Shown here: piece after piece, positions 1-5,220 of the stretch
Position numbering within the stretch: the stretch's first letter is position 1
Layout of the letters: every line of letters starts with the position of its first letter
Assembly (NCBI GenBank): GCA_029259935.1
Contig: JAJDEH010000356.1
Span: forward strand, 1-5,668
Source: Planctomycetota bacterium
Lineage (GTDB): Bacteria; Planctomycetota; Planctomycetia; Pirellulales; Pirellulaceae
DNA: 5,668 nucleotides
Reading direction: 5' to 3'
Translations under genes and position numbers: made by a program
The notes under the pieces: generated by a model
The model's database searches: none
Seen by the model: the letters and a program-made list of their open reading frames with translations, nothing else
Told to the model about the DNA's origin: nothing

Positions 1-80
1 TCATCGAGTTGAACGTGCCAAGCTACCGTGTAGAGACAGCCAAGAAAGCGACGTCCCAAGCAACCAAGGGTACGAAATAA
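1..80 (+). CDS. 3' end of an unidentified upstream gene (partial)
   Basis: The frame that reads ATC at 3-5 stays open to a TAA at 78-80 and gives 25 residues beginning IELNVPSYRVETAKK and ending in a Lys/Thr/Ser-rich tail. The stop lies 45 bases before the start of the AAA ATPase on the same strand, so the two genes may be co-transcribed. The fragment is too short to identify. The pattern of a hydrophobic strand, a proline, seven residues, then KK resembles the last strand and tail of Hsp20/alpha-crystallin proteins. However, the C-terminal I-x-I/V motif is absent, so this is only a guess. That a real gene ends here is likely but unproven, since 25 open codons is little evidence. Confidence 0.45.
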   Translation, partial: IELNVPSYRVETAKKATSQATKGTK

Positions 81-98
81 AATTCCTCACAGGGAATT
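81..98 (+). other. small hairpin after the upstream stop codon
   Basis: AATTCC (81-86) and GGAATT (93-98) are perfect inverted arms around TCACAG, directly after the TAA at 78-80. A T-G wobble would add a seventh pair. The stem is AT-rich and no T tract follows, so it would be a weak terminator at best. It may instead be a processing or stability element between two co-transcribed genes. Confidence 0.3.
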
Positions 99-132
99 CT
101 AATTGTCGCTAAAGCGGAGAACTAATTGTCGC
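99..132 (+). repeat. 11-bp direct repeat spanning the AAA gene start
   Basis: CTAATTGTCGC occurs exactly at 99-109 and again at 122-132, a period of 23 bases. The second copy contains the in-frame stop TAA (123-125) and the TTG start codon (126-128) of the ATPase gene. The 12 bases between the copies carry the ribosome binding site GGAGA (116-120). The function is unknown; it could be chance, an old duplication, or a binding site for a regulator. Confidence 0.5.
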
Positions 133-1172
133 CGAACAAACTTTGGCTGCTACGGCGAGGCGAACACGTCTTTGCTGCCTTTCTGACGACTTCCGAGCAA
201 TTTGGCCGCCCGTCGGGGATGCAGTTTCAGGTTGCCGTGCGCAATGGCGAAACGGGAACTCGGATTACCCAAGACTTGTTTAAGCGACTGGAGGACGGCG
301 TGGCGCGAGCCGGTTCGTACCGAGGAAAAGTCCTGTCGTTGGATAAGACGGATCAATTCACCGGCAAGGCGCGGGGCATCCTGGTCCACAAGTTAAAGAA
401 GACAGGCCGCGATCAGGTCATCCTTCCTCAAAAGACGCTCGAACTGCTGGAGAGAAACGTGCTTCACTTTGCCCGGCAGCGAGAAAAACTCAACTCGCTG
501 GGCTTCTCGACTAGAAAGGGGCTGCTGTTTTACGGTCTGCCCGGCACGGGAAAAACCCATACGCTTCACTACCTTGCCGGAGCCATGCCGCAACACACGA
601 TACTGTTGATCACCGCGGGCCAGGTTGCCCAGCTTGGCGAGTATATGGTGCTGGCCCGCTTATTGCAGCCCTCTATTGTAGTCATCGAAGATGCCGATTT
701 GATCGGTAGAGACCGAGAAACCATGGAGGGGCCGTGCGAAGAAGTACTGCTGAACAAATTGCTTAACGAGATGGACGGGTTGCAGGAAGATGCCGAGATC
801 CTGTTCATCCTGACGACCAATCGCCCGGAGGCTTTGGAAGCGGCGCTGGCTTCGCGCCCCGGCCGCATCGATCAAGCCATTGAATTTCCCTTGCCAGATG
901 AGGCGTGTCGCGACAGGTTGGTTCGTTTATATGCGGGAAAGATCGAAGTTTCGGACGAGGTAATTACGAGAATCGTCTCGAAAACGGACAGAGTAAGCGC
1001 GGCCTTCATCAAGGAACTGATGCGAAAGGCGGCCCAATTCCACTTCGAGCGGGACGACTCGCCGCGAATCATCGATGAAGATATTGATCGAGCGCTTGAC
1101 GAACTGCTCATCGACGGAGGTTCTCTAAACCAGAAACTGCTGGGAGCCCACATGCGTCAAGATGCTCAGTAA
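126..1172 (+). CDS. AAA family ATPase (classical AAA, FtsH/Cdc48-like module)
   Basis: Likely a soluble ATP-driven remodelling protein; no protease or membrane segment is visible, so its substrate is unknown. Residues 1-95 form a family-specific N-terminal region. The AAA module follows: Walker A GLPGTGKT (137-144), Walker B region IVVIEDAD (184-191), the AAA signature LLNEMDGL (212-219), sensor 1 in LTTNRPE (229-235), SRPGRID (243-249) with the two arginine-finger candidates R244 and R247, and a C-terminal lid with VSAAFIKELMRKA (290-302). Walker B reads E188-D189 where most AAA proteins have D-E, an order I associate with BCS1-like proteins. The TTG start is chosen because an in-frame TAA lies directly before it and GGAGA (116-120) is 5 bases upstream; the next ATG (codon 32) would remove part of the N-terminal region. 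I recall similar AAA proteins in planctomycetes, with no assigned role. Confidence 0.9.
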   Translation: MSPNKLWLLRRGEHVFAAFLTTSEQFGRPSGMQFQVAVRNGETGTRITQDLFKRLEDGVARAGSYRGKVLSLDKTDQFTGKARGILVHKLKKTGRDQVILPQKTLELLERNVLHFARQREKLNSLGFSTRKGLLFYGLPGTGKTHTLHYLAGAMPQHTILLITAGQVAQLGEYMVLARLLQPSIVVIEDADLIGRDRETMEGPCEEVLLNKLLNEMDGLQEDAEILFILTTNRPEALEAALASRPGRIDQAIEFPLPDEACRDRLVRLYAGKIEVSDEVITRIVSKTDRVSAAFIKELMRKAAQFHFERDDSPRIIDEDIDRALDELLIDGGSLNQKLLGAHMRQDAQ

Positions 1173-1182
1173 ACTGTTCAGT

Positions 1183-1230
1183 GAGTTGGCTGTCACGACG
1201 CATCTGCTAGGCGTCCGACACGGCTAACTC
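1183..1230. terminator. imperfect hairpin between convergent genes, possible bidirectional terminator
   Basis: GAGTTGGCTGT (1183-1193) can pair with ACGGCTAACTC (1220-1230) over 11 positions, two of them G-T. Inside it GACGC (1197-1201) pairs with GCGTC (1211-1215) around a 9-base loop. It sits in the 76-base gap between the stop of the ATPase gene (1172) and the stop of the LamG gene (1249), which is where transcripts from both sides should end. No clear T tract follows on either strand, so intrinsic termination is uncertain. Confidence 0.4.
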
Positions 1231-1248
1231 GCCCGACCGCGCAGGAAG

Positions 1249-2031
1249 CTACGGCTTTTTGCTCGACTCTGCTTTCGACGTCACCCACTTGGCTGCGTGG
1301 ATGGTGCCGTGTCTCTTGTTTTTCGAGGCATCCAACAAGCGATCTTCGTGAACCTCGGAAAAATCAAACAGCAGAACGGTATCGCCGTCGGCTTTGAAAA
1401 TCTTGTTCGGCATGAATTCCACTTCATAGCGGGCGATACTTGAAATTCGGAGCAAGCTCATCACGCCTTTTGCGTTGAGTCCCGTCGGCTTCGTCTTCGA
1501 GTCATCCCACTGCTGCTGTGCGCCGATGATCAGTGGCCTTTCACGACCAAAAGGGCCCGGCTTGGGAGTCGCGACCGCGTGTTCCAGGCGGCCGTTGATG
1601 AACATCCGTTGATTCTTGCCGTCGTAAACTAGCGCCACGTGGACCCATCCCTTGGCCATCTTCGCAGAGAGGTTCCTGGAATAATTCGCGCCGTCTTCGC
1701 TTTCCCAACCGCATGTTTGCTGCGGTCTGCCGATGGAAATCCAAATACTGTTCTCAGGATCGCCTTGCTTTCCCTGACAAAGAATTCGCCCGCTCCAGTC
1801 CTTGACCCAAGCCTCGATCGTGAGCTTGTCGAAATCGTCGAAGCGGATGTTCGGGGCAGAGACGTAACTGCCGGTGCCATCGAACTGCAGGCCACTTCGC
1901 TCCGCACTGCCGTCCGGCTGGTCCTGCCGCGCGGCATCCGCCTGTTTTTCACGGGCCGGCGAATCCTTTTGCAAAGACGCGCCATCCCCTTGCCATGCTA
2001 CCGCGAGCGCTACCAGCAAAATGTGAGACAT
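1249..2031 (-). CDS. exported LamG/concanavalin A-like domain protein
   Basis: A 260-residue protein. The short hydrophobic start (residues 3-13, ILLVALAVAW) looks like a weak signal peptide without a basic n-region. A polar, Gln/Asp/Lys-rich linker (about 20-47) comes next. One LamG-like jelly-roll domain fills the rest: LQFDGTGSYVSAP (48-60), LTIEAWVK (70-77), WVHVALVYDGK (129-139) with FINGRLE (144-150), PLIIGA (166-171), and the closing strands VLLFDFSE (219-226) and LLDASKNKRHGTIHAAKWV (232-250). This fold usually binds carbohydrate or protein ligands; no catalytic residues are evident. The start ATG is supported by GGAG 8 bases upstream on the - strand. The gene follows the 2954-2067 gene with a 35-base gap, so the two are probably one operon. 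The ligand is unknown. Confidence 0.85.
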   Translation of the reverse strand: MSHILLVALAVAWQGDGASLQKDSPAREKQADAARQDQPDGSAERSGLQFDGTGSYVSAPNIRFDDFDKLTIEAWVKDWSGRILCQGKQGDPENSIWISIGRPQQTCGWESEDGANYSRNLSAKMAKGWVHVALVYDGKNQRMFINGRLEHAVATPKPGPFGRERPLIIGAQQQWDDSKTKPTGLNAKGVMSLLRISSIARYEVEFMPNKIFKADGDTVLLFDFSEVHEDRLLDASKNKRHGTIHAAKWVTSKAESSKKP

Positions 2032-2066
2032 CGCACTCTCTCCAATCTAGAATCGTCCGAATTAGG

Positions 2067-2954
2067 CTACTTCGAGATCCGGTTGAACTTCGGCAACTGG
2101 TCCACGAACTGTTGTGTTCTTCCTTCCCGTTGTAGATCGGGAAAGACGGTGTAGGTGTTCGTTGGATTTTTTGAGTTAGGCCACGGCGGGGCGAGTTGCG
2201 GCAGACTCCACACCTCGCGCCCGTTGTGCCGCACATGATACTCCGTGCTGTTTCTCGGTGCCCAAGCGTAATGCCATCTTGCGCCACTGGCCGTTTGCCG
2301 TGCCTCAATCAGTAAGACCAACTGGGGCGAGGTGCCAAACGCGAATCCAAAAATCGCGCCGTCGATCAACTCGGGTTGCTGACTCTCGTAACGATACAGG
2401 GGATTACTTAGCAAACGCAGTTTGCCTCCTTCCGGGTAGCTCGCGTCGCGTTTGAATTCGGCGGTGAATTCTCGCGCCAATGCGCGCATCTGCCGCAGGC
2501 GTTGTGCGGCGGTCTTTTGGGGCGGCTTGGCATCCGCCAACGGCTTGAACTCAAGTCCGCCACTCTTGGGATGCCAAATCTCCTTTCCATCCCTGGTACC
2601 GATCAGTTTCTCCGTCGACAGCGAGGTGACGGCGAGTCCTCGATAGGCTCTTGGGGAGTACCAATTACTGATCGATGCGATCGCCACGGGTCTACCTTGG
2701 TGAGTCCAGAGGAACAAGTTGGCGTAGACTTCACCGATCTGAGGCGACGTGAATCGATAGACCGGCGTTGGATGCAACTTCGACTTCTTTTCGCTGTCGC
2801 CGGTAATAAAATAGTCAAACCTTTTCGCCTCCGCCGTTGATAGTCGCAGGGATTCGGCAGCCCGCTCGGTGATTTTATTTTCCTCTGGAGCAGGCTGCGC
2901 CCAAACCTGAATCACGGGCACGAAAAGCAAAACAAGCGTCATTACTGTCTTCAT
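2067..2954 (-). CDS. secreted protein of unknown function with two similar halves
   Basis: A 295-residue protein. Residues 1-19 are a clear Sec signal peptide (MKT, hydrophobic core, then VWA before Q20, a good signal peptidase I site). The mature part contains two related halves. The first has PVYR at 64-67, FLWTHQGRPVAIASIS at 81-96 and DGKEIW at 122-127. The second has PLYR at 185-188, QLVLLIEAR at 211-219 and NGREVW at 244-249. The spacing from PxYR to the G-(K/R)-E-x-W motif is nearly equal (about 60 residues). A basic helical linker (about 147-168) separates them. I recall similar secreted proteins from planctomycetes but know no function. The GREVW/GKEIW motifs and beta-rich pattern suggest a binding rather than a catalytic role, which is inference. 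No strong ribosome binding site precedes the ATG, so the exact start rests on the signal peptide. Confidence 0.85.
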   Translation of the reverse strand: MKTVMTLVLLFVPVIQVWAQPAPEENKITERAAESLRLSTAEAKRFDYFITGDSEKKSKLHPTPVYRFTSPQIGEVYANLFLWTHQGRPVAIASISNWYSPRAYRGLAVTSLSTEKLIGTRDGKEIWHPKSGGLEFKPLADAKPPQKTAAQRLRQMRALAREFTAEFKRDASYPEGGKLRLLSNPLYRYESQQPELIDGAIFGFAFGTSPQLVLLIEARQTASGARWHYAWAPRNSTEYHVRHNGREVWSLPQLAPPWPNSKNPTNTYTVFPDLQREGRTQQFVDQLPKFNRISK

Positions 2955-3003
2955 GAATCAGCGCATTTTGGCTCGAGAACGTGAAAATAGCAGATAGAGA
3001 TTG

Positions 3004-3032
3004 ATCGTAACCGAACCGAGGCGGATGATCAA
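3004..3032 (-). promoter_or_regulatory. candidate promoter for the secreted-protein/LamG operon
   Basis: On the - strand TTGATC (3032-3027) and TACGAT (3009-3004) are separated by 17 bases and match the sigma-70 boxes at four of six positions each. Transcription would begin near 2997 and leave a leader of about 43 bases before the ATG at 2954. The spacer between DUF1501 and this gene (2955-3141, 187 bases) is long enough for independent transcription. I see no gene in that spacer. Confidence 0.3.
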
Positions 3033-3045
3033 GACATTTTGTCTT
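3031..3045. repeat. 6-bp inverted repeat overlapping the candidate -35 box
   Basis: AAGACA (3031-3036) and TGTCTT (3040-3045) are perfect inverted arms around TTT. The arm at 3031-3036 overlaps the proposed -35 box by two bases. It could be an operator, a small hairpin at the end of the DUF1501 transcript, or chance. Confidence 0.35.
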
Positions 3046-3141
3046 ATGCCTGTGAGAGGTTCAGGAATAACAGTCCTGTAGGGATGCCCGGCCCAGATGC
3101 GTCTTTGGCGGCCATCCGCTTTGGCTCGCCGGTTCGCCCCA

Positions 3142-4530
3142 TCAAACAAGGTCCGCGATTTTCTCTTGGTCTTCAAGAAGATATCGGGGGCGGCCGGTGT
3201 GGTCCGGGAACGTCAATGTTGGGTCGATGCCGAGGACGTGGTACAGCGTGGCCAGGATGTTTTGCGGACGATAAGCGCGGGTTTGGGGCTGCTCGCCGCC
3301 TGCATCGGTGGCACCAATAACTTGGCCGGTTCGCAGGCCGCCGCCCGCGAACAGAGTGAAACCGGCCGAGGGCCAATGATCGCGGCCGGCGGTTTGGTTG
3401 ATTCTTGGCGTGCGGCCCATCTCGCCGCAGACGACCACCGCCACGTCCTTGTCCAGGCCGCGCTCGTGAAGGTCGGTTATCAGCGCATGTAGCGACCGGT
3501 CGAGCAGTGGGACGTTGTCGCGTTGGTAAGTGAAATGCTTGACGTGGGTATCCCACACGCCGACCGCCAGGGTCACCACCGGAACGCCCGCCTCAACCAA
3601 ACGCCGGGCCAGCAGGAACTTGCTTCCCTCCCAGCAGCGCCGACGGTCGGTATCGTACTTGTATTCAATGTCGCCTCCGTACTTGGCTTGCACGTCGGGC
3701 GGCTCGCGGCTGATGTCGAAAGCTTCGCGCACGCGGCTCGAGCTAATCATGTCTAGCGCCTGCAGTTTGAACGCGTCCATGCCGGCCAGTTCGCCTTGCG
3801 CGTCGACGTCGCGGCGCAGATTGTCCAAATCGCTCAGCAGCGCGGTACGGTTCGCCAAACGCGTGCGCGTGATGCCGCCCGTGAGTTCCAGATTTTTTAC
3901 TTCTCCCGCTCCTGGTCCGGTGTAGTTGAGCTGGCCGTTCACGATCGCTGCCGGATCATAGGGGACGAACGGCCGATGGGCCTTGCCCACATACGACGGT
4001 TCCTCGTGACCGGTCAGCACGGGATGCGGCGGGAACTGCGCCATGCTGACGTACGGCGGCAACGAGTTTTCTTGACCACGTTCTCGACGGATGCGACTGA
4101 CAATCGATCCGAACGACGGTCGCGCGTCGGACATCGGATAGCCGGTGAAGACCAAGTGCAGCCGATGGCCATCGTCTCGTGGCCATTGAACGCCGCGGAC
4201 CAGCGCCAGCTTGTCGGCGATCCGCGCCTGCAGCGGCATCAGTTCCGAGATATCAAAGCCGGGAACGTTGGTTGGTATCGGCTTGAATTCGCCACGTATC
4301 TCCGCCGGTGCATCGGGCTTCAAGTCATACATGTCGATGTGACTGGGTCCGCCGTTCAAACAGACCATGATGACCGCCTTGTGCGACGAACGACCGGCCG
4401 TCGCTCCCTGCGCGCGGAGTCGCAGCAGGTCGGGCAAAGTGAGTACTCCGCCGAGGGCTCCAATCTTGAGAAAATCACGGCGGCCAATGCGGTCGCAGAA
4501 TCGCTGCCTTGAGCCCCAGATGGTCAACAT
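3142..4530 (-). CDS. DUF1501 family protein, Tat-exported, alkaline phosphatase-like fold
   Basis: 462 residues from the ATG at 4530. That start has GGAGA (4542-4538) 7 bases upstream and puts the twin-arginine signal GRRDFLKIG (16-24) and its hydrophobic stretch near the N-terminus, as usual for the family. An in-frame ATG at 4611 would add 27 residues, mostly His/Thr/Pro encoded by a simple repeat, and is rejected. DUF1501 belongs to the alkaline phosphatase/sulfatase-like superfamily. Plausible metal ligands are in NGGPSHIDMYD (59-69), WDTH (326-329), GEMGRTPR (369-376) and GRDHW (382-386). The protein should be folded and exported by Tat; the substrate is unknown. Length is about normal for the family and it appears intact. 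In planctomycetes DUF1501 genes often follow a DUF1549/DUF1553 (PSD1) gene, but no such partner lies upstream here; the divergent neighbour is a blaI-like gene. Confidence 0.93.
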   Translation of the reverse strand: MLTIWGSRQRFCDRIGRRDFLKIGALGGVLTLPDLLRLRAQGATAGRSSHKAVIMVCLNGGPSHIDMYDLKPDAPAEIRGEFKPIPTNVPGFDISELMPLQARIADKLALVRGVQWPRDDGHRLHLVFTGYPMSDARPSFGSIVSRIRRERGQENSLPPYVSMAQFPPHPVLTGHEEPSYVGKAHRPFVPYDPAAIVNGQLNYTGPGAGEVKNLELTGGITRTRLANRTALLSDLDNLRRDVDAQGELAGMDAFKLQALDMISSSRVREAFDISREPPDVQAKYGGDIEYKYDTDRRRCWEGSKFLLARRLVEAGVPVVTLAVGVWDTHVKHFTYQRDNVPLLDRSLHALITDLHERGLDKDVAVVVCGEMGRTPRINQTAGRDHWPSAGFTLFAGGGLRTGQVIGATDAGGEQPQTRAYRPQNILATLYHVLGIDPTLTFPDHTGRPRYLLEDQEKIADLV

Positions 4531-4550
4531 CGTTGGGTCTCCGGGTGAAT

Positions 4551-4586
4551 GGGTGTGTGGGTGTGTGGGTGTGTGGGTGTGTGGGT
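4551..4586. repeat. 8-bp tandem repeat (GGGTGTGT, about 4.5 copies) with G-quadruplex pattern
   Basis: Four perfect copies of GGGTGTGT (4551-4558, 4559-4566, 4567-4574, 4575-4582) are followed by GGGT (4583-4586). The + strand therefore holds five GGG runs separated by 5-base TGTGT loops, which fits the G3-N(1-7) quadruplex rule. The repeat lies in the leader of the DUF1501 gene, between its candidate promoter and its ribosome binding site. The G-rich strand is the template strand and the mRNA would carry ACACACCC repeats. Such repeats can change copy number by slippage. Confidence 0.9.
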
Positions 4587-4624
4587 TCCGTTGAATGAGG
4601 TGGGATTGCATCCTTGCGGTACAA

Positions 4625-4653
4625 ATTCTATGCGAAACGGGCTGAGGCTACAA
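4625..4653 (-). promoter_or_regulatory. candidate promoter for the DUF1501 gene
   Basis: On the - strand TTGTAG (4653-4648) and TAGAAT (4630-4625) are 17 bases apart. The -10 box matches consensus at five of six positions, the -35 box at three. Transcription would begin near 4618 and give a leader of about 88 bases containing the 8-bp tandem repeat and the ribosome binding site. Confidence 0.35.
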
Positions 4654-4670
4654 CTTAATTCCCGTTTTCA

Positions 4671-4682
4671 GGGGCAGGCACC
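4671..4682. repeat. possible fragment of a dispersed repeat
   Basis: GGGGCAGGCACC (reverse complement GGTGCCTGCCCC) resembles short intergenic motifs that I recall recurring in planctomycete genomes. Only one copy is seen here, so repeat status cannot be shown from this window. Confidence 0.2.
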
Positions 4683-4703
4683 AGGCGTCGTCTATCCAAG
4701 CAT

Positions 4704-4717
4704 TTAGAGGCCTCTAA
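4704..4717. promoter_or_regulatory. perfect 14-bp palindrome in the divergent intergenic region
   Basis: TTAGAGGCCTCTAA is its own reverse complement. It lies between the two divergent candidate promoters, 49 bases before the 22-bp operator palindrome. Both share TAGA...TCTA outer bases, but the cores differ (GGCC here, ACCATGGT there). It may be a second operator or a site for another dimeric regulator. Confidence 0.4.
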
Positions 4718-4756
4718 CGTTTCGCCTAAAAATTTCCGAACATTTCCATTTAAGCA

Positions 4757-4786
4757 TTGACTTCGATAGATTTACCATGGTAAATC
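4757..4786 (+). promoter_or_regulatory. candidate promoter of the blaI-like/blaR1-like operon
   Basis: TTGACT (4757-4762) matches the -35 consensus at five of six positions. The best -10 is TAAATC (4781-4786), 18 bases on and preceded by TG at 4778-4779 as in extended -10 promoters; its own match is poor (three of six). The spacer and the -10 region lie inside the 22-bp palindrome, the arrangement expected for a promoter shut by BlaI-type binding. Confidence 0.5.
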
Positions 4787-4788
4787 TA
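4767..4788. promoter_or_regulatory. perfect 22-bp palindrome, probable BlaI-type operator
   Basis: TAGATTTACCA (4767-4777) is followed at once by its exact reverse complement (4778-4788). It sits 42 bases before the start of a BlaI/MecI-family gene and over the candidate -10 box. BlaI and MecI bind dyads over their own promoters as dimers, so autoregulation is the natural reading. The half-site contains TTAC, comparable with but not identical to the TACA/TGTA dyads of staphylococcal bla/mec operators. That the neighbouring repressor binds here is inference. Confidence 0.75.
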
Positions 4789-4830
4789 CAGCAGTAAGTG
4801 ACGCCGAACCTAACGCCGGAGGAATCCGCG

Positions 4831-5220
4831 ATGACAAAGACGCAATTGGGTCGGGTGCAGCTCAAAATCATGCAGGTGTTGTGGGAGCGCGGCAGAGCGA
4901 ATGCCCGTGAGATCACGGATGCACTAAACGAGGAAGAGCAGGTCGCACATAGTACCGTGCAGACACTGTTGCGAAAGCTGGAAGAGAAAGGCTCGATCGC
5001 CCATGAGGTTGAAGACCGCACGTTCGTCTTCTATCCGCTAGTCGAAGAACTCAGCGTGACACGCCGGGCGACGCGCGAGTTGGTCGAGCGGGTGTTCGGC
5101 GGTGATGCGGCCGGGCTGGTTGCCTACCTATTGAAAGAAGAACGCATTCCAAAAAAAGAGCTGGATCAATTACGGCAGCTCATCGACGAAAAATCCACCG
5201 GGCGAGGGAGAAAGTCATGA
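4831..5220 (+). CDS. BlaI/MecI/CopY family transcriptional repressor
   Basis: 129 residues, a typical length for the family. Residues 5-70 form a winged-helix DNA-binding domain: GRVQLKIMQVLWERG (7-21), REITDALNEE (26-35), recognition helix region AHSTVQTLLRKLEEKG (39-54) and wing IAHEVEDRTFVFYPL (56-70). The C-terminal helices (about 74-120) form the dimerisation part. The ATG at 4831 is chosen because GGAGG (4818-4822) lies 8 bases upstream; a GTG at 4798 is in frame but has no ribosome binding site and would start only a few bases after the predicted transcription start. The stop overlaps the next ATG (ATGA, 5217-5220), so repressor and sensor are translationally coupled. In the classical system the BlaR1 sensor triggers cleavage of the repressor; the staphylococcal Asn-Phe cleavage pair is not evident here. 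No beta-lactamase gene is seen, so target genes may differ. Confidence 0.93.
   Translation: MTKTQLGRVQLKIMQVLWERGRANAREITDALNEEEQVAHSTVQTLLRKLEEKGSIAHEVEDRTFVFYPLVEELSVTRRATRELVERVFGGDAAGLVAYLLKEERIPKKELDQLRQLIDEKSTGRGRKS

Noticed and set aside
1639..2154. 171-codon open frame on the + strand opposite the LamG gene
   Set aside because: It overlaps two well supported - strand genes with signal peptide and domain motifs; no domain or ribosome binding site supports it.
3062..3078. Hairpin CAGGA/TCCTG as a terminator of DUF1501
   Set aside because: The stem is only 5 bp with a 7-base loop and no T tract, which is easily explained by chance.
2958..3176. 72-codon - strand frame filling the gap between DUF1501 and the secreted protein
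   Set aside because: It begins inside the DUF1501 3' end, has no GGAG-type ribosome binding site, and its very basic product resembles no family I know. It ends 3 bases before the next ATG, so a small coupled gene cannot be fully excluded.
3796..4512. 238-codon open frame on the + strand opposite DUF1501
   Set aside because: It lies fully inside a strongly supported DUF1501 gene on the other strand, shows Arg/Val-rich composition typical of an antisense shadow, and has no recognisable domain.
4551..4586. CRISPR-like array
   Set aside because: The units are 8 bases long and directly adjacent, with no unique spacers; this is a simple tandem repeat.
4531..4611. Longer N-terminus of DUF1501 from the ATG at 4611
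   Set aside because: The added residues are encoded by the GGGTGTGT repeat, a purine-rich AAGG lies too close to that ATG, and the ATG at 4530 has a well spaced GGAGA and places the Tat motif normally.
4798..4830. GTG start giving 11 more residues on the BlaI-like protein
   Set aside because: It has no ribosome binding site and follows the predicted transcription start by a few bases, while ATG 4831 has GGAGG at 8 bases.
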